DNA from: Clostridiales bacterium
GTDB taxonomy: Bacteria; Bacillota; Clostridia; Christensenellales; Borkfalkiaceae
Length of the DNA: 49,073 nt
Assembly: GCA_003523255.1 (NCBI GenBank)
Contig: DPGH01000003.1
Span: forward strand, 554-49,626
Direction: 5' to 3'
Below, in pieces: positions 1 to 8,162 of the stretch. The notes beneath the pieces are model-generated. The model made no database searches and was not told the DNA's origin. It saw nothing but the letters and a program-made list of their open reading frames with translations. Positions within the stretch are counted from its first letter, which is position 1. The number at the start of each line of letters is the position of its first letter. The position numbers were made by a program, and so were the translations under genes.

Positions 1-959
1 CGGAAGCACCGCCCGCCATTATATCGCTTTACCTCGGCGAAGAACTCGACGGCGTTCTTAAAGCCATTGAAAGCGGCGAGAAATACTGCGCTAAGGACAG
101 CGGAATGCTTAACACCGGCGTTTTCGCGTTGCCGCCGATTCCTAAAGATTCTTCGGACAGAAACAGAACCTCGCCTTTCGCGTTTACGGGCGATAAGTTC
201 GAATTCCGTATGGTGGGGTCGTCGGCTAACATTTCTTGTCCTAACTTTATACTTAATACCGCCGTTGCGGACGTGCTTAAAGAGTTTGCAGACGAACTCG
301 AAGCAGCTACGGATAAAAGCGCGGCGATAACCGATATCATCAGACGGACAGTAAAGGAGCATAAGCGCGTTATATTCTCCGGCAACAACTATTCGGAGGA
401 ATGGAGAGAAGAGGCGAAGAAACGCGGGCTTACCGAACTTAAAACCACGGTAGACGCGCTTCCTAAGTATCTTGACGAAAAAAACGTAGCGTTGTTCAAA
501 CGGCACGGAGTGCTGTCGGAAAGCGAAATCCGTTCCAGAACGGAAATCCTTTTAGAAAACTACGCAAGCGTTATTCATATCGAATCGCTTACCGCGATAG
601 ATATGCTTAACGAGGAAATCATTCCGTCTATTATAGAATATCAGAGTTTTTTGTTAAACGAACTCAACGCAAAAAAGGCGTTCGGCAAAATTTTGCCGTG
701 CAAACTCGAAGAAAGCGTTTTAACCAAACTCGCGTTTATTTCAGACGAACTTTACGCGGGGCTTAACGACCTTACTTCATTTGCCGCGGAGTACGAAAAG
801 ATTTGCGGCAATCTCGAAAAGGCGCGTTTTGCAGAGAAAAAACTCGTGCCGGCGGCGGCTCGGGTAAGAAAAGCGGCGGACGAAGCGGAACTTTTAACGG
901 GTAAAAAATTCAGACCGTTCCCCGATTATGCGGACGTTTTATACAGCGTAAAGCATTAA
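1..959 (+). CDS. glnN: Glutamine synthetase type III, C-terminal part (5' end outside window)
   Basis: Makes glutamine from glutamate, ammonia and ATP in the cytoplasm; type III enzymes are large (about 700 residues) and common in Bacteroidetes and Clostridia. The reading frame is already open at the window edge (first full codon at base 3), leaving about 318 residues of the C-terminal part. Seen: RNRTSPFAFTGDKFEFRMVG followed by SSANISCPN, the conserved type III active-site segment carrying the Arg and Glu residues of the barrel, then a long helical tail typical of GSIII (a region absent from type I enzymes). Stop TAA at 957-959. Next gene sdaA starts 58 bases downstream with no evident terminator between, so they may be co-transcribed. 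Family assignment is firm; the N-terminal half, catalytic loops and promoter cannot be judged here. Confidence 0.93.
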   Translation, partial: EAPPAIISLYLGEELDGVLKAIESGEKYCAKDSGMLNTGVFALPPIPKDSSDRNRTSPFAFTGDKFEFRMVGSSANISCPNFILNTAVADVLKEFADELEAATDKSAAITDIIRRTVKEHKRVIFSGNNYSEEWREEAKKRGLTELKTTVDALPKYLDEKNVALFKRHGVLSESEIRSRTEILLENYASVIHIESLTAIDMLNEEIIPSIIEYQSFLLNELNAKKAFGKILPCKLEESVLTKLAFISDELYAGLNDLTSFAAEYEKICGNLEKARFAEKKLVPAAARVRKAADEAELLTGKKFRPFPDYADVLYSVKH

Positions 960-1017
960 ACTTTCGCGTGTAGATCCGGCGTATCTGAACGGGATAAAAA
1001 GGGCAAGTATAAGTTAT

Positions 1018-2205
1018 ATGAAGTCATTGAAAGAATTATATAAGTCGGGGAGAGGTCCTTCCAGTTCTCATACGATAGGACCGCAACTGATTGCGGAAAA
1101 GGTATTAGAAAAACACGGTAAACGGCGTTATGCGGTTACGCTTTACGGCTCGCTCGCGCTGACGGGTAAAGGACACGGAACCGACAGGGTTATAAAGCGG
1201 GTTTTGGGAGATGAAACCGAAATACTTTTCGACGAGAAAGAGAAAAACATACGCCACCCAAACGAAATGAAGATATACGCCGTTTCGGGTACGGATAAAA
1301 TACTTCTGGCTACGGCGCAAAGCGTCGGCGGCGGCGCGGTCGTTATAAACGGCAAAGCGTATCCCGACGGTAAGGACGTTTATAAAGAGAAAAATTTTTT
1401 CGAAATTAAAAAAGACGTCGAATCGAGCGGCGGCGATATAGTCGATTACGTAAGAAGAAACGAAAGCGACGTTTTTACTCACCTTGGCGAAATGTGGAAC
1501 GTAATGAAGGAGAGTGTGGAAACCGGACTTAAAAAAGACGGCGTGTTAAACGGTCGCCTTAACCTTGAGCGTAAGGCGAAATCTCTATACGAAAAAGAGT
1601 CGATATTCGAGAATGCCATAACGCGAGAAAATCGGATACTGTCCGCTTACGCGCTTGCCGTGACGGAAGAAAACGCCGATAACGGCGTAGTCGTAACCGC
1701 GCCGACTTGCGGCTCCGCGGGCGTGTTGCCGGCGATTTTGTATTATATGTACAAAGAAAACAACGTCGGTAAAGAAAAGATAATAAACGCCATGGCGGTT
1801 GCGGGCGTTATAGGTAACACCGTAAAACAAAACGCTTCTATAAGCGGGGCGGAATGCGGTTGTCAGGCGGAAATAGGCGTGGCGTGCGCGATGGCTGCGG
1901 CGGCTTTGGCGTATTTATATAATCTCGATACCGAAACGATAGAATGCGCGGCGGAAATCGCTTTAGAACATAATCTGGGCTTGACTTGCGACCCAGTTAT
2001 GGGGTACGTTCAGATACCGTGCATAGAGCGAAACGCGATGGCGGCAAACAAAGCGGTAAACGCCGTAACCCTCGCAAAGTATCTGGAAGAAAAACATAAA
2101 ATCGCGTTCGACGATATAGTAAAGGTAATGTACGAAACGGGCAAGGATATGAATAAAAATTACAAAGAAACCTCGCTCGGCGGGCTTGCCTCGTTATATA
2201 AATAA
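1018..2205 (+). CDS. sdaA: L-serine dehydratase, iron-sulfur dependent, single chain
   Basis: Deaminates L-serine to pyruvate and ammonia using a [4Fe-4S] cluster. At 395 residues both usual parts are fused: an N-terminal beta-type domain beginning with GRGPSSSHTIGP (residues 11-22) and a C-terminal alpha-type catalytic domain from about residue 180. The latter holds APTCGSAGVLPA (Cys231), SGAECGCQ (Cys280, Cys282) and GLTCDPVMGYVQIPC (Cys324, Cys335), the family cysteines from which the cluster ligands come. Bacillus-type enzymes split this into sdaAA and sdaAB; the single-chain form is usual in many anaerobes. The ATG start has only a weak AAGGGC-like ribosome site upstream. It lies between nitrogen assimilation (glnN) and hydrogenase genes and ends in its own terminator, so it is probably the last gene of the glnN unit. 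Confidence 0.93.
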   Translation: MKSLKELYKSGRGPSSSHTIGPQLIAEKVLEKHGKRRYAVTLYGSLALTGKGHGTDRVIKRVLGDETEILFDEKEKNIRHPNEMKIYAVSGTDKILLATAQSVGGGAVVINGKAYPDGKDVYKEKNFFEIKKDVESSGGDIVDYVRRNESDVFTHLGEMWNVMKESVETGLKKDGVLNGRLNLERKAKSLYEKESIFENAITRENRILSAYALAVTEENADNGVVVTAPTCGSAGVLPAILYYMYKENNVGKEKIINAMAVAGVIGNTVKQNASISGAECGCQAEIGVACAMAAAALAYLYNLDTETIECAAEIALEHNLGLTCDPVMGYVQIPCIERNAMAANKAVNAVTLAKYLEEKHKIAFDDIVKVMYETGKDMNKNYKETSLGGLASLYK

Positions 2206-2226
2206 ATTTTAGGTTGTGATTTGAGT

Positions 2227-2254
2227 AAAAGGCGGCATAAATTGCCGTCTTTTT
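2227..2254 (+). terminator. Intrinsic terminator after sdaA
   Basis: Stem GGCGGCA / TGCCGTC (2231-2237 with 2243-2249, one G-U pair), 5-base loop, followed by TTTTT. The run AAAA before the stem can extend the helix. It separates sdaA from the hydrogenase operon. Confidence 0.8.
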
Positions 2255-2335
2255 GCTTTCACGGGTGTTTTTTTGCGTACGATTTATGTAAAACACTCGT
2301 TTTTCTTTATTATAGTAAGCATATTCATATTTTTG

Positions 2336-2365
2336 TTGACGGTAAAGAATTGCGTATAGTATAAT
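2336..2365 (+). promoter_or_regulatory. Promoter of the hydCBA operon
   Basis: TTGACG (2336-2341), 18-base spacer, TATAAT (2360-2365), about 45 bases before the hydC start, with a GGGGG ribosome site just before the ATG. No clear Rex operator (TTGTTAA-type palindrome) was found around it. Confidence 0.75.
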
Positions 2366-2411
2366 TAAATAACTACATATATATTATACGACAGGTAAAG
2401 GGGGATACAAA

Positions 2412-2903
2412 ATGGCTCGTTTAAGCGAAGCCGCCGCTAAAAGGATAGGCGAAATATGCGATAAATATGCGGCGGAGAAAACGCCGCTTATGATGATTTT
2501 AAGCGACGTGCAAAAAGAATTCGGTTACGTTCCGCTCGAGGCGCAGGAACTCGTGTCCGAAAAGACCGGCATATCGGTTGCGGAGATATACGGGGTAGTA
2601 ACGTTTTATTCGTTTTTCTCGTTAAATCCGAAAGGCAAATACGTTATAGGCTGTTGTTTAGGCACCGCGTGCTACGTAAAGGGCGCGCAACTCGTCGTGG
2701 ATAAATTTTCCGAAATACTCGGCATTAAACCCGGCGAAACGACTGCGGACGGTATGTTTACGATAGACGCGTTAAGGTGTATAGGCGCTTGCGGAATCGC
2801 TCCGGCGGTTACTATTAACGGTAAGGTTTATCCCAAAGTGTCCGTTGAATCGGTCGCGGGGATTGTTGAAGAATATAAGCGACTCGGGGGTGGCGACAAA
2901 TGA
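2412..2903 (+). CDS. hydC: NAD-dependent [FeFe]-hydrogenase subunit, NuoE-like [2Fe-2S] protein
   Basis: Thioredoxin-fold [2Fe-2S] protein that passes electrons within the soluble NADH-dependent (probably electron-bifurcating) hydrogenase. Its 163 residues match the NuoE/HydC/HndA family in length. The N-terminal helical part is followed by GVVTFYSFFSLNPKGKY and the cluster ligands in CCLGTACYVKGA and LRCIGACGIAPA (C-x4-C and C-x3-C pattern). It is the first gene of a three-gene operon and overlaps hydB by four bases (ATGA), which suggests translational coupling. The order NuoE-like, NuoF-like, catalytic subunit is the usual one for trimeric hydrogenases in Clostridia. A role in another NADH-linked enzyme (for example formate dehydrogenase) is unlikely, given the adjacent catalytic subunit. 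Confidence 0.93.
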   Translation: MARLSEAAAKRIGEICDKYAAEKTPLMMILSDVQKEFGYVPLEAQELVSEKTGISVAEIYGVVTFYSFFSLNPKGKYVIGCCLGTACYVKGAQLVVDKFSEILGIKPGETTADGMFTIDALRCIGACGIAPAVTINGKVYPKVSVESVAGIVEEYKRLGGGDK

Positions 2904-4783
2904 TTAAAACGTTTGAAGAACTTGAAAAAATATCGCGCGAATATTCGGAAAAATTCGAGCATAAAGTTTGCGGCGGCGACGGCAAAAGGCATATAGTGCT
3001 TTGCGGCGGTACGGGATGTTTGTCTTCGGATTCGGACGAAATTGCGGCGGAGTTTAAAAGGCTCGTCGCGGCGGAAGGGTTAGAGGATAAAGTTACCGTA
3101 AACCAGGTAGGGTGTTTCGGCTTTTGCTCGCAAGGTCCGTTCGTTAAAATCTATCCGGAGGACACGCTTTACCGTACGGTTAAAGTATCCGACGCGAAAG
3201 AGATTTTTGAAAAAGACATTTTGGGCGGAGAAATCGTCGAAAGACTTTTATACGTTGACCCTAACTCGGGTGAAAAGGTAGTAAAGCAGGACGAAATAAA
3301 TTTTTATAAAAAACAGAAAAGGATAGCCTTGCACGGGTGCGGCAGCATTAACCCCGAAAGTCTGTACGAGGGAATAGGCGCGGGCGCGTTTAAGGGGCTT
3401 GCGCGCGCCCTTAAAACGGATAGACAGGCGGTTATCGACGAAATACTCGCATCGGGGCTACGCGGGCGCGGCGGCGCGGGTTTTCCGACCGGCAGAAAGT
3501 GGCAGTTTGCGTTTAATCAGCCGGAAGGCGAAAAATACGTTATTTGTAACGGCGACGAGGGCGACCCCGGCGCGTTTATGGATAGGAGCATATTAGAAGG
3601 CAATCCGCTTGCCGTAATAGAAGGTATGATGATTGCGGGGTATGCAATCGGTGCGCAAAACGGTTATTTTTACGTACGCGCGGAATATCCCGTTGCGGTA
3701 GGCAGGCTTAAAACCGCTATTAAAGAGGCGGAAGAACAAGGGCTCATCGGCGACAACATACTCGGCACGGGTTTTTCGTTCAGAGTACATATAAGGCTGG
3801 GCGCGGGCGCGTTCGTCTGCGGAGAAGAAACGGCTTTACTCAATTCTATCGAGGGTAAGCGCGGTATGCCGAGACCTCGTCCGCCGTTCCCTGCGGTTAA
3901 AGGATTGTGGGGCAAACCTTCTATCGTAAACAACGTCGAAACGCTCGCTTGCGTACCGTATATTATGCGTGAGGGCGCGGCGGCGTTTAACGCGTGCGGT
4001 ACGGAAAAAAGCAAAGGCACTAAAGTTTTCGCGCTTGGCGGTAAAGTCAACAACGTCGGGCTGGTCGAGGTACCTATGGGTACAACTCTTCGAGAACTTA
4101 TTTACGACGTGGGCGGCGGTATACCGAACGGCAAAAAGTTCAAAGCCATACAGACGGGCGGACCCTCCGGCGGTTGTCTTACCGAGGCGGATTTAGACGC
4201 GGAAATAGACTTTGACACTCTCGTTGCTCGCGGCTCTATGATGGGGTCCGGCGGCGCGATAGTTATGGACGAGGACAACTGTATGGTTGACGTGGCAAAG
4301 TTCTATATGGAGTTTATTTGCGACGAATCCTGCGGGAAATGCACGCCCTGCCGCATCGGAACCAAGAGAATGCTCGAAATACTTACTCGCATAACCGAGG
4401 GCAAGGCGGAACTTAAAGACCTTGACGAACTCGAAGAACTTGCGGCTAACATAAAAACAAACTCGTTGTGCGCGCTCGGACAAACCGCGCCTAACCCCGT
4501 GCTTTCCACGTTAAAGCGGTTTAAGGACGAATACGTGGCGCACATAGTGGATAAAAAGTGTCCCGCGCACGTGTGCAAACGGCTTATGCGCATAGTTATC
4601 GATAAAGACAAGTGTATCGGTTGCGGACTTTGCGAAAGGCAGTGCCCCGTAGAGGCAATTCGCAAAACCGACTACGTTGCCGAAGGACATAAACTTCCCT
4701 CGAGGGAAATAGACCCCGCAAAATGCGTTAAATGCGGCGTATGCGTGGCGTCTTGCAGGTTTAAGGCGATAGATAAGGAATAA
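2900..4783 (+). CDS. hydB: NAD-dependent [FeFe]-hydrogenase subunit, NuoF-like flavoprotein
   Basis: Flavin- and NADH-binding subunit, the site where electrons are split or merged between NADH and ferredoxin in bifurcating hydrogenases. Domains in order over 627 residues: N-terminal thioredoxin-like [2Fe-2S] domain (Cys35, Cys40, Cys72, Cys76); NuoF core with the FMN/NADH loop RGRGGAGFPTG (188-198) and NGDEGDPGAFMDR; SLBB region; NuoF [4Fe-4S] site ESCGKCTPCRIGTKRM near residue 475; C-terminal pair of ferredoxin clusters (CIGCGLCERQCP and CVKCGVCVASC). This arrangement is that of HydB/HndC rather than of complex I NuoF, which lacks the terminal ferredoxin domain. Overlaps hydC by four bases; hydA follows after 16 bases with GAGGGGG as ribosome site. 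Bifurcation itself is inferred from family and context. Confidence 0.94.
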   Translation: MIKTFEELEKISREYSEKFEHKVCGGDGKRHIVLCGGTGCLSSDSDEIAAEFKRLVAAEGLEDKVTVNQVGCFGFCSQGPFVKIYPEDTLYRTVKVSDAKEIFEKDILGGEIVERLLYVDPNSGEKVVKQDEINFYKKQKRIALHGCGSINPESLYEGIGAGAFKGLARALKTDRQAVIDEILASGLRGRGGAGFPTGRKWQFAFNQPEGEKYVICNGDEGDPGAFMDRSILEGNPLAVIEGMMIAGYAIGAQNGYFYVRAEYPVAVGRLKTAIKEAEEQGLIGDNILGTGFSFRVHIRLGAGAFVCGEETALLNSIEGKRGMPRPRPPFPAVKGLWGKPSIVNNVETLACVPYIMREGAAAFNACGTEKSKGTKVFALGGKVNNVGLVEVPMGTTLRELIYDVGGGIPNGKKFKAIQTGGPSGGCLTEADLDAEIDFDTLVARGSMMGSGGAIVMDEDNCMVDVAKFYMEFICDESCGKCTPCRIGTKRMLEILTRITEGKAELKDLDELEELAANIKTNSLCALGQTAPNPVLSTLKRFKDEYVAHIVDKKCPAHVCKRLMRIVIDKDKCIGCGLCERQCPVEAIRKTDYVAEGHKLPSREIDPAKCVKCGVCVASCRFKAIDKE

Positions 4784-4799
4784 CCGAGGGGGAAGAGAA

Positions 4800-6563
4800 A
4801 TGGCTTTGGTAAATATTAAAATAGAAGGCGTGCCGTATCAGGTTGAAAGCGGCGTTACGATATTAGAAGCGGCGAGGCGTTGCGGGTACGAGATACCTTC
4901 GCTTTGCGCTTTCAATCACGGCGAATGTTCAAACGCGTCGTGCAGAGTATGCCTCGTAGAGGCGACGGGGGCAAGAGGGCTCGTAGCCAGTTGCGTGTAT
5001 CCCGTGGCAGAAGGCATGGAGATTAAAATCTCTTCGCCGAAAGCCGTCACCGCAAGGCGAGTTTCGGTAGAACTCCTTTTGTCTAATCACAATAAAAATT
5101 GTACCGAGTGCGATAAAAACGGCAAGTGCGAACTTTTACACGTAGCGTCGCTTACACTTGCGAAAGAAAACGCCTTTAACGGTGAAAAAACGCCCGCCAC
5201 GGTTGATGCGCTTACCCCTTCGATAAAAAGGGATACTTCTAAATGCGTGCTGTGCGGCAGATGCGTCGAAAGATGTAAAAACGCGCACGGGCTCGGAATT
5301 TTAGGGTTTGAAAACCGCGGTTTTAAAACGATAGTCGCGCCTGCGGAAAACAGAAGTTTTGCGCATTCACCCTGTATTCTTTGCGGTCAGTGCGTAAGCG
5401 TTTGCCCGACCGGCGCGCTTACCGAAGTATCGGAAATAGACGCCGTAGACGCGGCGATAGCGAGCGGCAAGTACGTGGTGGTGCAAACCGCGCCCGCGGT
5501 GAGAGCCGCTCTCGGCGAAGAATTCGGCATGAAAATCGGTTCGATAGTTACGGGTAAAATGGTTGCCTCGCTTAAAAGACTCGGGTTCAAAAAGGTGTTT
5601 GATACCGATTTTGCCGCCGACCTGACTATTATGGAAGAGGCGACCGAACTTCTCGGTCGTGTAAAAAACGACGGCGTTTTACCGATGATAACTTCTTGTT
5701 CGCCGGGCTGGGTAAACTATTGCGAATATTATTACGGCGACCTTTTGCCGCATTTGTCTACCTGTAAATCCCCGCACGAAATGTTCGGGGCGATACTTAA
5801 AAGTTACTACGCGGAACAAAAGGGTATAGACCCGAAAGATATTTTCGTGGTATCGATAATGCCGTGTACGGCTAAAAAATTCGAAAAAGACAGAGAGGAA
5901 CTCGTAACCGACGGACTTAAAGACGTAGACGCGGTTTTAACCACGCGCGAACTCGGTAAAATGATACGCCGCGCGGGTATAAAGTTTACCGCATTGCCGG
6001 ACGAGGAGTTCGACAGAGATATAGTCGGCGACTATACGGGCGCGGGCGTTATATTCGGCGCGACAGGCGGCGTTATGGAAGCGGCTTTAAGAACCGCGGC
6101 GTTTAAACTTACGGGTAAAGAACTCGAAGCCGTAGAACTTAAAGAGGTGCGCGGGCTTGACGGCGTTAAAGAGGCGGCGTATAATCTCGGCGGCACGGAG
6201 GTTAAGGTTGCCGTCGCGCACGGCATGAAGAACGCAAAACCCCTGTTAGACGATATAAGAGCGGGTAAAAGTCCGTACGTTTTTATAGAGATAATGGGGT
6301 GCCCCGGCGGATGCGTCGCGGGCGGAGGACAGCCGTTCGTCAGAGAGTGCTTTTTGCCGAACGAGGACGCGGACATTATGGATACGTTTAGAGAAAAACG
6401 CGCCGCCGCGCTTTACCGTGAAGACGAAAACAGACCGCTCCGCGTTTCGCATAAAAATCCGGACGTTGCCGCGCTGTACGACGAATATCTCGGCGAACCT
6501 AACTCGCATAAAGCGCATAAACTTTTACACACCTCTTACAAAGAGAGAAAAAGATTCGATTAA
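4800..6563 (+). CDS. hydA: [FeFe]-hydrogenase catalytic subunit (trimeric NAD-dependent type)
   Basis: Makes or consumes H2 at the H-cluster. Domains over 587 residues: plant-type [2Fe-2S] domain (Cys36, 43, 48, 51, 65); His-Cys [4Fe-4S] motif HNKNCTECDKNGKC (from His97); two [4Fe-4S] ferredoxin motifs (CVLCGRCVERC and CILCGQCVSVC); H-cluster domain with L1 TSCSPGW (Cys300), L2 MPCTAKKFE (Cys355) and L3 EIMGCPGGCVAGGGQP (Cys501, Cys505); C-terminal small-subunit-like tail. Length and layout match HndD/HydA of three- or four-subunit soluble hydrogenases. The residue after the first cluster cysteine is Ser301, where most enzymes of this class have the proton-relay Cys. Maturation genes (hydE, hydF, hydG) are not in this window and must lie elsewhere. 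Ends in a convergent terminator. Confidence 0.95.
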   Translation: MALVNIKIEGVPYQVESGVTILEAARRCGYEIPSLCAFNHGECSNASCRVCLVEATGARGLVASCVYPVAEGMEIKISSPKAVTARRVSVELLLSNHNKNCTECDKNGKCELLHVASLTLAKENAFNGEKTPATVDALTPSIKRDTSKCVLCGRCVERCKNAHGLGILGFENRGFKTIVAPAENRSFAHSPCILCGQCVSVCPTGALTEVSEIDAVDAAIASGKYVVVQTAPAVRAALGEEFGMKIGSIVTGKMVASLKRLGFKKVFDTDFAADLTIMEEATELLGRVKNDGVLPMITSCSPGWVNYCEYYYGDLLPHLSTCKSPHEMFGAILKSYYAEQKGIDPKDIFVVSIMPCTAKKFEKDREELVTDGLKDVDAVLTTRELGKMIRRAGIKFTALPDEEFDRDIVGDYTGAGVIFGATGGVMEAALRTAAFKLTGKELEAVELKEVRGLDGVKEAAYNLGGTEVKVAVAHGMKNAKPLLDDIRAGKSPYVFIEIMGCPGGCVAGGGQPFVRECFLPNEDADIMDTFREKRAAALYREDENRPLRVSHKNPDVAALYDEYLGEPNSHKAHKLLHTSYKERKRFD

Positions 6564-6582
6564 AAATTAAAAGCATATTAAA

Positions 6583-6612
6583 AGCCCCGCTTGCTTAATC
6601 GCAGGCGGGGCT
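6583..6612. terminator. Bidirectional terminator between hydA and the lysine-type ABC operon
   Basis: A 12-bp stem (AGCCCCGCTTGC with GCAGGCGGGGCT, one G-U pair) around a TTAATC loop, between convergent genes. T-rich sequence flanks it on both strands, so it can stop transcription from either side. Confidence 0.85.
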
Positions 6613-6630
6613 GTATTTATAGCGAAAAGA

Positions 6631-7377
6631 TTATTTGTTTTTTTCTCCGAGAAGGCGCGATAAAAATTCTTTGGTGCGTTGCTCTTTCGGGGCGTTGAAT
6701 ATTTCTTCCGGCGCGCCGTCCTCTACGATAACGCCGCCGTCCATAAATATAACCCTTTTAGATACGTCCCGCGCGAAAGTCATTTCGTGCGTAACGACTA
6801 TCATTGTAAGTCCGCTCTCGGCAAGCGTTTTCATAACGTCAAGCACTTCTCCGACCATTTCGGGGTCGAGCGCGCTCGTCGGCTCGTCGAATAAAATTAC
6901 TTCGGGATTCATGGATAAGGCTCTCGCTATAGCCACGCGTTGTTTTTGCCCGCCGGAAAGTTGAGAGGGGCGCGCGTTTATGAATTTGCCCATTCCCACC
7001 TTTTCAAGATACTCCATCGCGATTTTTTCGGCTTCTTCTTTTTTGCGTTTAAGCACCACCGTCTGGGGTTTTACGCAGTTAGAGAGCGCGGTCATGTTGT
7101 TGTAAAGGTTAAATGATTGAAAAACCATACCGACTTTCGCGCGGTAATCGGTGATTTTTACCGACTTATCCGCTATGTCCGTCCCGTGGAATTCTATCGT
7201 TCCGCCCGAAGGCTCTTCAAGCCTGTTTATACAGCGAAGCATAGTGCTTTTGCCGGAACCGGACGGTCCTATTACCGATATAACGTCGCCGCGGCAGACG
7301 TCGAAAGATATGTCTTTCAAAACGCCGTGGTCGCCGAAAGATTTGTTAAGATTTTTTACAGAAAGAACTTTTTCCAT
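6631..7377 (-). CDS. Polar amino-acid ABC transporter, ATP-binding protein (probable lysine importer)
   Basis: ATPase that drives uptake of a polar amino acid. Its 248 residues carry Walker A GPSGSGKS, Q-loop VFQSFNLY, signature LSGGQKQR, Walker B VILFDEPTSALDP and the H-loop VTHE, the standard GlnQ/HisP-type set. It is the third gene of a minus-strand operon (binding protein, permease, ATPase); its ATG overlaps the last base of the permease stop codon. The family alone would give only 'glutamine or polar amino acid'. The substrate is inferred to be lysine because the operon leader is a lysine riboswitch. Confident on family, moderate on substrate. Confidence 0.93.
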   Translation of the reverse strand: MEKVLSVKNLNKSFGDHGVLKDISFDVCRGDVISVIGPSGSGKSTMLRCINRLEEPSGGTIEFHGTDIADKSVKITDYRAKVGMVFQSFNLYNNMTALSNCVKPQTVVLKRKKEEAEKIAMEYLEKVGMGKFINARPSQLSGGQKQRVAIARALSMNPEVILFDEPTSALDPEMVGEVLDVMKTLAESGLTMIVVTHEMTFARDVSKRVIFMDGGVIVEDGAPEEIFNAPKEQRTKEFLSRLLGEKNK

Positions 7378-8138
7378 TACTCTTCTCCCTTAACGTGTAT
7401 TTCCGCTTCCGGGTCGGTTTGCGAGCCGAATATCGTGTAATTTTTTTTGCCTTCGAGTTTCTTTTCCAAAAGGCGTAAAAGTCGCGTTACGGTAAAGGTT
7501 AAAACAAAGTATATCGCCGCGACGAGAAGGTAGGTGGCAAAGGTGTTGGCGTTTATGTATACTATGCTTTTCGCCTGAAAAAACAATTCGGTAAACCCGA
7601 TTACGTTAAGTACGGAAGTATCTTTTATGTTTATAACGAATTCGTTTGCAACGCTCGGCAAAACGTTTCTTATAACCTGCGGCAAAACCACGTGTATCAT
7701 AGTCTGAAAGTGCGTCATGCCGACCGCTTCGGCGCCCTCGAACTGTCCTTTGTCTATCGAGATAATGCCGCCCCTTACGATTTCCGCCATATATGCGCCC
7801 GTGTTAATCGACACGATAAGCAGACCGGAAAAAACAACGTTAAGCGTTTGTCCGTCGTTAAGAAGCGCAAATCCCCAGAAAATAACCATCGCCTGAACCA
7901 TCATCGGCGTACCGCGAAAAACTTCGATATAGGCGGTGAGTATCCAGTCGCCGACTTTTTTAAGACCGCGCAAAAACTTGTTTTTCGGCATGGGCATAGT
8001 GCGGTAAACGCCTATTAAAAGTCCGATTAAAAGCCCTATAATCGTGCCTATAAGCGAAACGAGCAGGGTGTATCCGATGCCCTCTAAAAGCCACGCGCCG
8101 TAGGTGGAAATGATTTTTCCCATTTGCTGAAACAACAT
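7377..8138 (-). CDS. Polar amino-acid ABC transporter, permease (probable lysine importer)
   Basis: Membrane subunit of a HisM/GlnP-type importer, 253 residues. A hydrophobic first helix (YGAWLLEGIGYTLLVSLIGT) is followed by GVYRTMPMPKN and the conserved FRGTPMMVQ segment. The coupling-helix region EIVRGGIISIDKGQFEGAEAVGM is the EAA motif that contacts the ATPase, followed by LPQVIRNVLPSVANEF and the usual late KDTS segment. About five membrane spans are expected. The C-terminal tail after the last span is charged and somewhat long. Preceded by a strong AAAGAGGAAAT ribosome site 24 bases after the binding-protein gene. As for its neighbours, lysine is the substrate suggested by the riboswitch. 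Confidence 0.92.
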   Translation of the reverse strand: MLFQQMGKIISTYGAWLLEGIGYTLLVSLIGTIIGLLIGLLIGVYRTMPMPKNKFLRGLKKVGDWILTAYIEVFRGTPMMVQAMVIFWGFALLNDGQTLNVVFSGLLIVSINTGAYMAEIVRGGIISIDKGQFEGAEAVGMTHFQTMIHVVLPQVIRNVLPSVANEFVINIKDTSVLNVIGFTELFFQAKSIVYINANTFATYLLVAAIYFVLTFTVTRLLRLLEKKLEGKKNYTIFGSQTDPEAEIHVKGEE

Positions 8139-8162
8139 TTTTTATTTCCTCTTTTTGTGGGT

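Noticed and set aside
2282..2411. Rex operator at the hydrogenase promoter
   Set aside because: TTGTTGACGG near the -35 box resembles half a site, but the palindrome is not there.
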